Of a DNA stretch of 64,000 bases, positions 42,720 through 52,630 are shown in pieces (the stretch's first letter is position 1; the number at the start of each line of letters is the position of its first letter). The notes beneath the pieces were generated by a model. It worked only from the letters and a program-made list of their open reading frames with translations. It was not told where the DNA came from and did not search any database. The DNA lies in the NCBI GenBank assembly GCA_039105265.1, contig JAPFFF010000014.1, positions 930,001-994,000 of the forward strand, written 5' to 3'. The DNA is from Tritrichomonas musculus (taxonomy: Eukaryota; Parabasalia; Tritrichomonadida; Tritrichomonadidae). Position numbers and translations under genes: made by a program.

Positions 42720-45113
42720 ATGTCTCAAAGTTTAGATCAATTTATTCGAAATGTTATGCTTTCTCCCACAATTGAGGATGAAAGAATTTGCATTGCAAAC
42801 GAACAAGCAAACATGCGTACCTTTATTCGCAATTGTGATCCCCATTATCGTCCGTCGATTATTGCAAAACTTATGTTTTTGACAATGAGAGGTGAAAATA
42901 CATCTTGGGGTCAAATGGAAGTAGTTACTCTTATGACAGCTGAACGATTTTCTTATAAACGAATTGGTTATCTTGCTGCAACAATGCTTCTCGATGAAAA
43001 TAATGAATTAGTCGTTCTCGTTACCGCAACAGTTCAACGCGATCTTAGTTCAAATAATATGCTTATTCAAAAGCTCGCCTTAGCACTTATCTCAAATATT
43101 GGTACAGCAGACATGTGCGAAGCAGTTACTCCTGCTGTAGTTAAACTTACTTTATCGCCAAATCACGTTATTCAAAAATATGCTGGTATGGCAGCTGTTC
43201 ACATCATTCGTAAATGTCCTGATACTTACGAACAATTTCGACCAGCTGTTGCACCACTCTTAAACCAATTACCAACTCTCATAATTGGTATAAACATTGC
43301 TATCGAAATGCTTAGAATTGATCCAAAACTTCGCGAACCTTGGTCACAATTTTGCGTACCTTTCACTCGAATTCTTCATGTCCTTTTCGAACAGCGATCA
43401 CCCAACGAATATACTTTTGGAGTTTTTAACAATCCATTCCTTCAAATTGCTGTTTTAAGGTGTCTCCAAGAACTGAAAACACCAAGTGATGATCTTGACG
43501 AAATTCTTTCGACACTCGTTACCAGCCTTGATGTTCGCCGATCTACAGGCAGATCAATTTTGTTACAAACAGTTCAAACAATCGGAACAAGCGCTAAGAA
43601 GCCTTCTTTACGAAGTCTTGCATTTAATCAAATTGGACGTCTTTTCACTTTTTCAGAAGCCAACATTTTATATTCAGCATTATCAGCATTTTCACGAATT
43701 CTTTACAATGAAAATCAAATGATTGATCGAAGTTCATCAGATTCACTTGTTTTACAAAGATATAAGAGTCAAGTAGTTCATTGCCTTGATCATCGTGATC
43801 CATCCATTCGTCGCCGTGCGCTCGATGTTGTTGCTGCTCTTATTGATCAAACAAATGTGGAAACTCTTGTTCCAGAAATTATGTCATACATGAAAATGGC
43901 CGATGGCGATTTCCGCAGTGAACTTGTTGCTAAAGTTTTCAGGGCTGTTCAAAGATTTGCTCCCAGCCCAAGTTGGAATTTTGATACAGTTTTACGCCTA
44001 ATTGTCGAATCAGGTAATTATGTTGGAAGTGATGTTATTACAACATTTTGCAAACTTATTGCACATAATATTGATATTCGATCGCATGTTTTAACAGCAA
44101 TGACAGAAGCATTAGCCAACTCTAATGATAATCAGATCCTCATTCAAGTTGCTTCTTGGACCCTTGGCGAGTTCCAAGAAGAGCCAGGAACAACAATTGA
44201 TACAATGATTGAGCTTTCTAAAATGCCACAATCAACTGTTGACACTCGCTGTTACATTCTAACTGCTCTTTCCAAACTTGCGCCTCGATTCAATCAAATT
44301 GACAAAGTCAAGGCATACATAGAAGTCCTCCTCAAAAGCAATAATCTAGAAATACAACAACGTTCTGGAGAAATGTTTCGTGTTCTCAGTCACCCAGAAG
44401 TAGCTGACCAAATTTTGGCTCCTCTTGAAGTTGATGAGGCAGATGCAGCTAAGGTAGTTGAAGTTGGTGGCCAAGCTGCATCTGAACAACAAAATTCAAA
44501 TCAAAATCCAGAAGCTGGATTCGATGATCTTTTATCATTAGATGCTACTCCATCACAGCCTCAACAAGAAAATAAAAATGAATATCTTAAAGATCTTCTT
44601 GATCTTGCTGGCCCATCTGCTCAACAACCAGCAGCGCCACAGCAGCCAGGAGCCACTCCACAACAGCCAGCAGCACAGCAGCAACCTGACGCAACTCAGC
44701 AACAGCCAGGAGCTGCTCAGCAACCAGCAGATGCATCACAGCAAGCGCCTGTTTATAGTCCACCTCCAAACGCAGTTGAAGCGCAAAAAACATCTGATTT
44801 TACTATTTATTTCGAACTCCAACGAAATGCACAAAACCCAAGGCAATTAGCTATCAGAGCCTCTATTTTCAATAATACTGACGTCCCACTCAACAAATTC
44901 CTCATTCAATATGGTGTACCAAATGGATATGCAATTAGTTGTGGTCCACCATCTGGCGATACATTGCCACCAAAGGGCGGAAAACCTATTACTCAAGTCA
45001 TGATGCTTGAGAATCGTGGAAATGCCCCTCTAAAGATGCTTACACAGACAACATATATGTACAGGAGCCAACCTCTCAAGGAGATGGGACAGATAAACCC
45101 AATATTTTCATGA
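42720..45113 (+). CDS. AP-1 clathrin adaptor gamma subunit (gamma-adaptin)
   Basis: 797 residues from ATG 42720. The adaptin trunk of helical repeats fills about 1-575, with gamma-type landmarks: SYKRIGYLAATMLLDE near residue 80, AVHIIRKCPD near 160, and NPFLQIAVLRCLQEL near 238. A Gln/Pro/Ala-rich hinge (about 580-690) carries clathrin-box-like LLSLD (about 603-608) and DLLDLAG (about 624). The last 110 residues (from KTSDFTIYFE) match the gamma-adaptin ear fold, which recruits accessory proteins. AP-1 sorts cargo between trans-Golgi and endosomes. The ear rules out beta-adaptin, and the trunk is closer to gamma than to epsilon or alpha. It could work with MON2 on the same membranes (inference). 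Confidence 0.9.
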   Translation: MSQSLDQFIRNVMLSPTIEDERICIANEQANMRTFIRNCDPHYRPSIIAKLMFLTMRGENTSWGQMEVVTLMTAERFSYKRIGYLAATMLLDENNELVVLVTATVQRDLSSNNMLIQKLALALISNIGTADMCEAVTPAVVKLTLSPNHVIQKYAGMAAVHIIRKCPDTYEQFRPAVAPLLNQLPTLIIGINIAIEMLRIDPKLREPWSQFCVPFTRILHVLFEQRSPNEYTFGVFNNPFLQIAVLRCLQELKTPSDDLDEILSTLVTSLDVRRSTGRSILLQTVQTIGTSAKKPSLRSLAFNQIGRLFTFSEANILYSALSAFSRILYNENQMIDRSSSDSLVLQRYKSQVVHCLDHRDPSIRRRALDVVAALIDQTNVETLVPEIMSYMKMADGDFRSELVAKVFRAVQRFAPSPSWNFDTVLRLIVESGNYVGSDVITTFCKLIAHNIDIRSHVLTAMTEALANSNDNQILIQVASWTLGEFQEEPGTTIDTMIELSKMPQSTVDTRCYILTALSKLAPRFNQIDKVKAYIEVLLKSNNLEIQQRSGEMFRVLSHPEVADQILAPLEVDEADAAKVVEVGGQAASEQQNSNQNPEAGFDDLLSLDATPSQPQQENKNEYLKDLLDLAGPSAQQPAAPQQPGATPQQPAAQQQPDATQQQPGAAQQPADASQQAPVYSPPPNAVEAQKTSDFTIYFELQRNAQNPRQLAIRASIFNNTDVPLNKFLIQYGVPNGYAISCGPPSGDTLPPKGGKPITQVMMLENRGNAPLKMLTQTTYMYRSQPLKEMGQINPIFS

Positions 45114-45348
45114 AGATAGATTCGGATAATTGGAAGATTTTTTATATTTTTATTTATTTATATTTTATTTTCTGTCTTTTGTCTCTTATCTCCCTTCATC
45201 TTTTTTTTTTTTTGCATTTAATAAAAAGTTCCTGATTGGAAATATTTGTCAAAATTTTGAAAATTTTGAAAAATTAACAATAAAAATTAAGATCCTTTCA
45301 TTTATATATATATTATTATCTATTTAAATACATAATATTTGAATGGCG

Positions 45349-46179
45349 CTAATAATATGCAAGTAAGCTTATTAAAGAGTTGTAAAGAATATGCTTTTTT
45401 GTGCATACTGTGTATTCATTTAATGAATGATCAATATTGTTATACTCACGAAATTCATTTTTGATGTAAGCTATAGTTGTAAAATGGCCACCATAATAAA
45501 TAATCCATATTTTTTCTTTCGGCGCGAGCAATGGAAATCCAACTCTGGAATCAGAATCGTCTTCGTTGACAATAATAAATCCGATATCTTGCTCAACTAA
45601 AATACCTGAAAAAAATATTCCACCTTGAACTGTATGAAAGTCGTTGAGCGAATCTGCTGCCATGCCTGTTAAAAGTAGTAAAACAAGTTGAATCGATGTT
45701 TGTCCATTATCAGAAATCAAAGGGTCTTTGAATGCAAATGAGTTTAAAAGTGATGGGCCACAAATATAAGCAAATGATATGAGTATTAGAATTAAAGAAA
45801 TATCAACTTGTAATATTCCGCTGTTTGTTAAATATTCTTTTGCTTCACTTTCAGATTTTGTAACATAAAACATTAATTCTTTATTTTTAGTATCAAAACA
45901 TTGGCAAAATGCAAAAATATTTCGTATCTTCTTCATTATATCTAGTATAGAATGAATTAACAAATCATCTCTTGACATCTTCATATTTTTTGCGTGATTT
46001 ATAAGTATATAAGCTTGAATTAAAGATAAAAGACCGCAAGGTCCATCATCATATTGATATAATCGAAGAGTATTGCCAGCAAAATGAATGGGCTTTTTCC
46101 ATTGATCGCCTATTTCATTGTTGCTCACAAAGCTCATGAACTTACCAAAATTTTCCCCTTTGAGAACAAATTCTTCCAT
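45349..46179 (-). CDS. MINDY-type deubiquitinase (MINDY-3/4-like cysteine protease)
   Basis: 276 residues from ATG 46179. An upstream in-frame ATG at 46254 would add 25 residues rich in hydrophobics, which seems less likely because the conserved domain starts right after the second ATG. The catalytic motif is YDDGPCGLLSLIQAYIL, with the nucleophile Cys48 (numbered from 46179), and the catalytic His is in YYGGHFTTIAYI (about 232). The order Cys, then a helical region, then beta-strand with His matches the MINDY family. These enzymes trim Lys48-linked ubiquitin chains. MINDY-3/4 (FAM188) members share GPCG and SHF/GHF motifs. The protein is short for MINDY-4, with no extra domain. Confidence 0.82.
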   Translation of the reverse strand: MEEFVLKGENFGKFMSFVSNNEIGDQWKKPIHFAGNTLRLYQYDDGPCGLLSLIQAYILINHAKNMKMSRDDLLIHSILDIMKKIRNIFAFCQCFDTKNKELMFYVTKSESEAKEYLTNSGILQVDISLILILISFAYICGPSLLNSFAFKDPLISDNGQTSIQLVLLLLTGMAADSLNDFHTVQGGIFFSGILVEQDIGFIIVNEDDSDSRVGFPLLAPKEKIWIIYYGGHFTTIAYIKNEFREYNNIDHSLNEYTVCTKKHILYNSLISLLAYY

Positions 46180-46542
46180 GATAATAACAAGAAGGAAAAA
46201 AAATTGGAAAACTGATTTATCAATATTTAGATTATTAATGCTTATTTCTATCATTAAATATTCTTTTTGTGATTAAAAACAAATTTGTGAAGAGATACAA
46301 TAAAATAAATCATTCCTTCAAAAATTAAACAATTTTGAATTTTATGAATAAATGCGAATTCACTTTATATTTATTAAAATAATTATACAATAAAATTAGA
46401 ATTTTTATATCCGATTTAAATTGATTTATAATATTTTTTTGCTAAGATACCAGTAAAATCTGTAAAATTATATTTCAATTAATAAATTTTGCTATTAAAT
46501 TTTTGATATGGCAAAATGGCATAAAAATCCTAATAATTTTTA

Positions 46543-46758
46543 ATGAGTTCTGAGAAATACTCAACAGCAGAAACGTGTACAGATAATACTTTTGCAGACA
46601 AAGTATGCATTTTATGTAATCAAAGTTATTTAGATAAATTTTATACCTTTGGAGACTGTGATCATAAAATTTGTTTTCACTGTTTTGAAGTTTTAACTAT
46701 GCTACCAAAAAGAGAATATAAATGTCCAATTTGTAAAAAAGGGAAAAAGCCAGAATAA
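46543..46758 (+). CDS. Small RING-finger protein
   Basis: 71 residues from ATG 46543. A C3HC4-like RING occupies residues about 24-68: CILC, then C-x-H in GDCDHKIC, FHC, and CPIC near the C-terminus. Ring ligands appear complete. Nothing else is encoded, so it is a minimal RING protein, probably an E3 ligase or an E3 subunit. It lies next to the MINDY deubiquitinase in divergent orientation (a 363-bp gap from ATG to ATG), which may be chance. Too short for family assignment. Confidence 0.75.
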   Translation: MSSEKYSTAETCTDNTFADKVCILCNQSYLDKFYTFGDCDHKICFHCFEVLTMLPKREYKCPICKKGKKPE

Positions 46759-47201
46759 ATTTCAAATTATGTTTTTAGTAAAAATAAATATATTTTATCC
46801 ATCACAAAAAGATTTTTTATTTTATTTTTTCTGCATATTGCTTATGATAATGTGGTCCTCAATAATAATTATCGTTAAAGTATAAAAAAATTGAGAGACG
46901 CAAATTAGGTTTGATATTTGGAAAAAAAAAAAAAAAAAAAATAAGCTTTTAATTTTTCGGAATATTTATAAATGGTATGATGCATGTATATATAATAACA
47001 AGAAATACAAAATTCTGTATATATATTCAAGAAAATCATGATTTTGAAATATCTCATTGAAAAAGTGAGTATAGATGAATTTCTACGACCATAAAATTTC
47101 TTAATATTTTTTTCAGAGTTTAAATGTCCGAATATTGAATATATTAAATTCAAACAAAGATTGTGAAAACTTTGATTGCGGTTATGGTCGGCCTTTTCAC
47201 A
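46759..47201. other. Spacer before eL29 gene
   Basis: 443 bp, AT-rich, with an A tract near 46921-46940. A reverse frame at 46905-47252 overlaps the eL29 gene and is a shadow. An intron in the 5' leader was considered, but the ATG at 47202 gives a full-length protein without one. Confidence 0.45.
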
Positions 47202-47384
47202 ATGGCAAAGCGTAGCAACACATCCGCACATAACAGAAGCCACCAATGGCACCGCAATGGAATCAAGAAAGCTAGGAATGTTCCACTTTGGTTCCCAAAG
47301 GGAATGAACAGTCGATTCCTTCGCAATGTCGCAAATTCTCGTAAAGGTCTTAACAAGAAGGACGATGGCGAAAATGAAGAATAA
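47202..47384 (+). CDS. RPL29: 60S ribosomal protein eL29
   Basis: 60 residues from ATG 47202. The frame is open upstream to a GTG at 47163, but eukaryotic eL29 starts MAK(S)..., which fixes the start at MAKRSNTSAHN. Conserved features: HNRSHQWHRNGIKK (family: HNQSRKWHRNGIKK), then P-KG(M/V)-FLRN. It is a very basic, small protein of the large ribosomal subunit and an extended peptide on rRNA. The family's usual length is about 60-65 in protists. There is no intron. Confidence 0.94.
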   Translation: MAKRSNTSAHNRSHQWHRNGIKKARNVPLWFPKGMNSRFLRNVANSRKGLNKKDDGENEE

Positions 47385-47567
47385 ACTTATCTAATAAATT
47401 TGATTCTTAATTATTACATTTGGATCTTCTTTTTTTTGTTTTTTCATATATTATATTATATTTAATTAGAGATGAATAGTCTCCAATGAAAAGTTATCCT
47501 GAATAGAAGGTGTTAAAAATAATCATATTTCGTTTTACTAATAATTACACAAACAAAAAATCAACTT

Positions 47568-50540
47568 CTATTCGGATGGCTTAAATCTTTGTAGATTTGC
47601 TAATAATCGAATTTGCCTTCCTTGATTAAATTGGACAAGACCTGCTAAATCATCTTCTGGTACTTGCTGGAGGCTGCTTGCTAGAACTGCTACTACACTT
47701 TCAGCAGTTTCAGTTATATAGTAGTCATCTGAGGATAAAAGCCTTGCGGCAACAAATTGTACTTTTGGTGTAGCCAATTCTGGCCATTCCTTTGCAGCAA
47801 AAACAGCAAATACTGATGCAAAAGGTAAGTCATCGCTATCAAATTTTGGAGGGAAATTATTGATTACAATTTGTAGAATTTCCTGATTAGGAACTAACCC
47901 AAATTCCATGACAAGTCCACACCATAAGCTGGTTGCAGAATCTTTGAGTGAAACGTAATCAATATTACTTTTGATAATATTTTCGCAAAACTCAATAAGC
48001 ATTTGCTGATAAGATTCTAATCCATTTTTATTTGCGTATAGAAGATAACGAATTGCTTTTGTGACTTGAGTTTGGAGAACTTTATTTCCATCATTTAAAA
48101 AAAGTACACATCTTTCAATTGTTAGGCCAAATAAATCTTCAAATTCTGGTGAAAGAAAACATAAGTGAGAAAAGATTTCGAGAGGGTACACTACGTATGC
48201 CTTATTTTGGTTTGGTAAATAGCTCTTTAATCCCTCATAAATTTCATCTACATAGTAAGTAGCATTTTGTCCAAGTGCTCCAATCATTCTATCTAGGCAT
48301 TCAAAAATTGGAGCAAGAAGGTGAATGTCTATTGATGGTGATAATTCATATGCAAGATAGGCGGTATACAAGCCAGATAATCCGCCTAAAATTGGCTGTT
48401 TTATATCGTTTAATCTCGGTACGATAAAGTCACTACCAAACGTTTTAATGATTGCTGAAATTGCTCGATGAATTTCAATAATAACTTCTTTCATATCGCT
48501 TTTTGAGATATCTTGAATAAGAGGTAGAATTGTATCGAATATGTCAGGCATATCAAGAAATTTGTAGCCTTCTGCTGCGATTTCAATTGATTCGCAAACC
48601 GCTTTGTGCAGTCTTCCGTTATGATAAACGCAATTTTTTAATATTTGATCTTTGAATTCTTTTGCAACTGGAGGAATATGATTTGGAACATATTTAATTA
48701 AAGTTGCTATACATGTCATTATTTCTTCTTGTATTTCAATTTCGTCTTCATCAGCATCTCCTTTTAATGGTTTGATCGGATGCTGTTTTAAAGTATTGAT
48801 TAAAGATCCGAAAAAATTTTGGAAGAATGGAAGAAGAGAGATAATACAATTGGTTGCAATAGACTTTAAACATCGAATTGCCTCAATGACAATTTTAATT
48901 GACTCACTTTGCATCGATCCAACAATCAGCATTACATGTTTTTCAATATCAGCTTGAAGTGATTTTGGGGATATTGCAGCAAGTTTTCCAAAACAGCGGA
49001 GACAAACGGCTTTCAAGTCACCATTGGAAAGGGCAGTGTTGAGAATAGGGCATAAAGCTTGATATATATCTTCTATTGTATCGTCAAAGCAGGAAATGCT
49101 GCTTCCTATACAGCTGAAAATTTCTTCAGTTTGTTGAGGATTTGCATTAGGAAGAAGTTGTAAAAGTGACTGTATAAAATCAGGGAGTCGATCTGGAGGA
49201 CGGCTGCTTGCTTCAAGGACAATATCAAGTGTATGGAGTGACTTTTGATGAGAAATTTTTTTGAGAATAATAATTGAAATTGGGTCTATAAAAGAAGATA
49301 GAGAAACTGGAATGTTTTCCGCAAGTTCTTCGAGAAGTCTGCATAACGCTATATAATCAAGTTCGTCATCGTTTGGAGACCAATCAAGTATAAAATGCAT
49401 TACGTCATTTATATGATTAGTTAGAGCGGTCATTTGCGTGTCAGCTATAGTAAAAAGTAAAAATAAAGATAATTGGCGATTGATCACATTTGGATTCTGC
49501 ATGATGGTGGAACAAACAGACCAAACATATTCAAAAACAATATCTCCTTCAAATGTAGCGCCAGCATTTCGTAGAAAACGATTAAAAAATTCATATAAAT
49601 CATCATTTCGATCCTCCTGAAGTAAAAGTAATGAAAGTTGAATAAATATATCTAAATAATTTTTCACTATTCCGAAGTCAGTTTCATCGAGTAAGTATGA
49701 CATTGGAGCACTGCTGTCATCATCATCATCAATAATTTTATATGCAATAAGGCGAAATTTGGATGGAAGTTCTGCATTAGAAATTGTTTGTATAGCCCAT
49801 TGAGCAAAAGTTCCAATGTAGCTTTCAAAAAACTTTTTTGAATCAGTTAATTGATCTGATAAAAGTTCGGAAATAGCTCTTGCTTCTCCTTCATTTTTAT
49901 TGTCATAAAATGCGTTTTGTAATGTATTTTGAAAAGTTGCAATAATCATTTCAATAGATTGAGAATAATCATATTTCAAGTAAAGAGACTGATTCATAAG
50001 TTGAATTCCATAAATTCGCGCATCAGGATCGGGCGACATCATTGCATTTTTAGACGTTTCTATTAAAAATGGAGCAGCTTGTGGCTGTTGATCTTCTTGT
50101 ATTGTATCACAAATAAATTGCCATAAATACAGTCCTGTTGTATAAAGTTGTGGGTTTTCAAGTAGTTGATTTGCGAGATCAATAACTTCAGGCCAAGATC
50201 CGGATGGGAAATTACAAATTGCTTGGCATATATTTTGCCGAAGAAGAAATTCAGGTTCACTTGTTAATGCTTGAATAATTAAGGATTTCACTTGTTGTAG
50301 TTGTTCTGGTGAAAGAACCGGGACGATTGATGGAATAATTATTTTAATTGCGATAATGGAATATTGTCGAATGGATTTTTCTTGTGCTCCACTAATAACA
50401 GCAAATAGAGAAAATATTGAATCTGGATTTTGAATACGATTATTAAACTCCTCTACGGCTCGATTTCGTTCTTCATCATTTTTTGTGAAAATAATAACTC
50501 GAATTAATTCAGATAATCCATGAGCTTCTTCAGAAAGCAT
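47568..50540 (-). CDS. Importin-beta family karyopherin (importin-4/5, Kap123-like)
   Basis: 990 residues from ATG 50540, made of HEAT repeats throughout. The N-terminus shows importin-beta-type architecture: a first helix pair with NDEERNRAVEEFNNRIQNPD, followed by SIRQYSIIAIK, equivalent to the importin N-terminal Ran-binding repeats. An acidic loop lies at mid-protein (KGDADEDEIEIQEE, about residues 590-603), comparable to the acidic loop of HEAT 8 in importins. Length and repeat pattern fit importin-4/-5 or Kap123, which carry ribosomal proteins and histones into the nucleus. The exact subclass cannot be fixed by eye. It is convergent with eL29, a typical cargo class, but the adjacency means little. 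Confidence 0.82.
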   Translation of the reverse strand: MLSEEAHGLSELIRVIIFTKNDEERNRAVEEFNNRIQNPDSIFSLFAVISGAQEKSIRQYSIIAIKIIIPSIVPVLSPEQLQQVKSLIIQALTSEPEFLLRQNICQAICNFPSGSWPEVIDLANQLLENPQLYTTGLYLWQFICDTIQEDQQPQAAPFLIETSKNAMMSPDPDARIYGIQLMNQSLYLKYDYSQSIEMIIATFQNTLQNAFYDNKNEGEARAISELLSDQLTDSKKFFESYIGTFAQWAIQTISNAELPSKFRLIAYKIIDDDDDSSAPMSYLLDETDFGIVKNYLDIFIQLSLLLLQEDRNDDLYEFFNRFLRNAGATFEGDIVFEYVWSVCSTIMQNPNVINRQLSLFLLFTIADTQMTALTNHINDVMHFILDWSPNDDELDYIALCRLLEELAENIPVSLSSFIDPISIIILKKISHQKSLHTLDIVLEASSRPPDRLPDFIQSLLQLLPNANPQQTEEIFSCIGSSISCFDDTIEDIYQALCPILNTALSNGDLKAVCLRCFGKLAAISPKSLQADIEKHVMLIVGSMQSESIKIVIEAIRCLKSIATNCIISLLPFFQNFFGSLINTLKQHPIKPLKGDADEDEIEIQEEIMTCIATLIKYVPNHIPPVAKEFKDQILKNCVYHNGRLHKAVCESIEIAAEGYKFLDMPDIFDTILPLIQDISKSDMKEVIIEIHRAISAIIKTFGSDFIVPRLNDIKQPILGGLSGLYTAYLAYELSPSIDIHLLAPIFECLDRMIGALGQNATYYVDEIYEGLKSYLPNQNKAYVVYPLEIFSHLCFLSPEFEDLFGLTIERCVLFLNDGNKVLQTQVTKAIRYLLYANKNGLESYQQMLIEFCENIIKSNIDYVSLKDSATSLWCGLVMEFGLVPNQEILQIVINNFPPKFDSDDLPFASVFAVFAAKEWPELATPKVQFVAARLLSSDDYYITETAESVVAVLASSLQQVPEDDLAGLVQFNQGRQIRLLANLQRFKPSE

Positions 50541-51128
50541 TTTGAGCGTTTACTTTCAGAAAACTTTTTGCTAAAATTATGATTAATAAAAAGAAATGAT
50601 TATATATTGTTGAATACAATTAATATATTGAAATAATAAGGATAATCATTTATCAAATATTCAATAAATGCATTATCATTTATAAATTGCTAAATGAAAT
50701 ATTGAAAATAAAATGATAAGTAGATTTTATGATTTTTATACCATTTTTAATTTATTTAAAAAATTGAGCCTATATTGTTTCAAAAATGAAAAAGTTATTT
50801 TATCAGCTTTTTATAATAAGATATAATTAATATGAGGTAATGATTTCTAAGTATTTTCAAATGTAATGATGAGATTTTGAAGGCTATTAACATTAAAAAA
50901 ATTTTTTTTGTGTCTCAAATTTGAAAAAAAAAATAAAAAATGCTAATATGTAAAAAAATCTAAAGCATACTCTGGGTTAAGAGTATTTGGGATTATTTGG
51001 TTTTATGTAATTTTCATTCAATTGTTAGTTACTTTAATTTTATTTGGAAACTTTTTGAATTTTAGCCACAGAATTAATAAACTTTTTGATAATAATTGAT
51101 CTATCGTTTGAAATTATAAACATTTCTA
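50541..51128. other. Divergent promoter region
   Basis: 588 bp between the reverse importin gene and the forward ankyrin gene. AACTTTTTG-type words occur near both starts: about 50561, then 51048 (AACTTTTTGAATTTT) and 51080 (AAACTTTTTGATAA). No gene is seen. Confidence 0.4.
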
Positions 51129-52397
51129 ATGACTCAAGTTATAAACTACATTGAGCCAACAAATAATATAACAGAATTCTTAAAAGTGACTTTAATCAAT
51201 GATAAGGTTAAGCATATGAAGGAATTTATACAATCATCTACCGAAGTTGACTTTAAATTCGAACCTACAACTACTGATCTTCCAGAAGAAATCCAATATC
51301 AGTGCCCTATGATCAGTGCTGCTATTTATTATAATGCCGTTAAATGTTTTGATTTTATTGCTGAATCTGGAGCTAAATTAACAGCAACTGATTCCTGGCA
51401 TACTGGTATCATTCATCAAGCTTGTAGATGTGGGCGCGTAAACATCCTTAGCAATCCTCATTGTGAAGAATTGGACTTCGGCGTACCTGACTGGCGTGGC
51501 AGGCATCCAATCCATTATGCCGCAGAATTTGATCAGCTCGAATGTCTCAAATTTTTGGTTGAAACAAAAAATGTTAATATCAATGCCCAGGATAAATTTG
51601 GAATGACTCCTCTTCACGTTGCATGTGAGAAAGGTAACGTCGATATCTTGAACTACTTACTTGATCATAATGCTGAAATATTAACAGATTGCTTAGGCCG
51701 AAATCCAGTTGAGGTTGCAACTGCAAAATCACATATCGAAGTTCTTCAAGCCATTTCATCAAAAAATTCTTCATTATTAACAACTAAAAACCCACAAAAC
51801 AGAAATCTTGCTCATTATGCAGCATTATCTGAATTTGATGAAGGAATCAAATTTTTATCTGCAATCCCTGAAATTGATTTTAATCAAATCGACTCATTTG
51901 GCATGGCGCCGATTCACTATGCTGCAGAACATGATGCTATTACATCGATTTCGCAAATTCTTTCAATTAATGGAATAAATAAGTATATTGACCAACAGCC
52001 AGATGGAAATGATCCATTGCATGTTGCTGCTTTTTATGGAAGTGAAGAAGCTTTCAGTCTCTTAATAAATCCAGATGACAAAGATGCAACAAATAAAATA
52101 AAGCAAACTGCTCTTCATATTGCTGCTGAAAATGGCCATATTAAATCTATTCAAGAATTAATGAACTTAGGACTAGATCCAAACGCTATTGATAATAATG
52201 GAAGATCTCCTAGGGAAGCAGCTCATGGATGCTATATGAATAATATTATGGATTCGCTCAACGGAAAGAAGCAAATGCTAGGCGATCTATGCGAACCAGA
52301 ACCTTACCCGAAAACAAGGCAAGAGATTCAACAAGAGCAAGCTGATGCATCAGCACGTCAACAGCAAGAGCAAAATACTGGGTGCATAATTTCATAA
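51129..52397 (+). CDS. Ankyrin-repeat protein with C-terminal CaaX box
   Basis: 422 residues from ATG 51129. About nine to ten ankyrin repeats run from about residue 50 to 385, with clear G-x-TPLHVACEKGN-type and TALHIAAENGH-type consensus helices and N-x-x-D turns. The start is a short helical segment. The tail (about 395-422) is Gln/Ala-rich and ends Cys-Ile-Ile-Ser at the stop codon, a good CaaX prenylation signal. Ankyrin proteins are very numerous in trichomonads, but a lipidated one predicted for membranes is unusual. Cys419 would carry the isoprenoid. Partners are unknown. Confidence 0.85.
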   Translation: MTQVINYIEPTNNITEFLKVTLINDKVKHMKEFIQSSTEVDFKFEPTTTDLPEEIQYQCPMISAAIYYNAVKCFDFIAESGAKLTATDSWHTGIIHQACRCGRVNILSNPHCEELDFGVPDWRGRHPIHYAAEFDQLECLKFLVETKNVNINAQDKFGMTPLHVACEKGNVDILNYLLDHNAEILTDCLGRNPVEVATAKSHIEVLQAISSKNSSLLTTKNPQNRNLAHYAALSEFDEGIKFLSAIPEIDFNQIDSFGMAPIHYAAEHDAITSISQILSINGINKYIDQQPDGNDPLHVAAFYGSEEAFSLLINPDDKDATNKIKQTALHIAAENGHIKSIQELMNLGLDPNAIDNNGRSPREAAHGCYMNNIMDSLNGKKQMLGDLCEPEPYPKTRQEIQQEQADASARQQQEQNTGCIIS

Positions 52398-52630
52398 ATT
52401 ACAAAAGTAATTTTTTATTTGTATTTTTTATTTTATTTGAAATTTCAATTGTTCTCAATTTTTTTGTGTGCCTAATGCCAAATATCGGTTCAATTAAAAA
52501 TATGATAATAGAAACTAGATATGTTCAAAATTCACTTTTCCATTGGAAAAGTTCGACTTTTTCTGAAAAACAAGTGAGAGTTTAACATGTCTAATAGAAA
52601 TTTTAATATATATAAAAACGACAAATAGAT

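Noticed and set aside
42720-45113. Beta-adaptin assignment
   Set aside because: The C-terminal single gamma-type ear and the trunk landmarks fit gamma-adaptin better.
47163-47201. N-terminal extension of eL29 from a GTG
   Set aside because: The family begins at MAK..., and GTG is not a normal eukaryotic start.
46905-47252. 115-codon reverse frame overlapping eL29
   Set aside because: Antisense shadow of the ribosomal protein gene plus a homopolymer tract.
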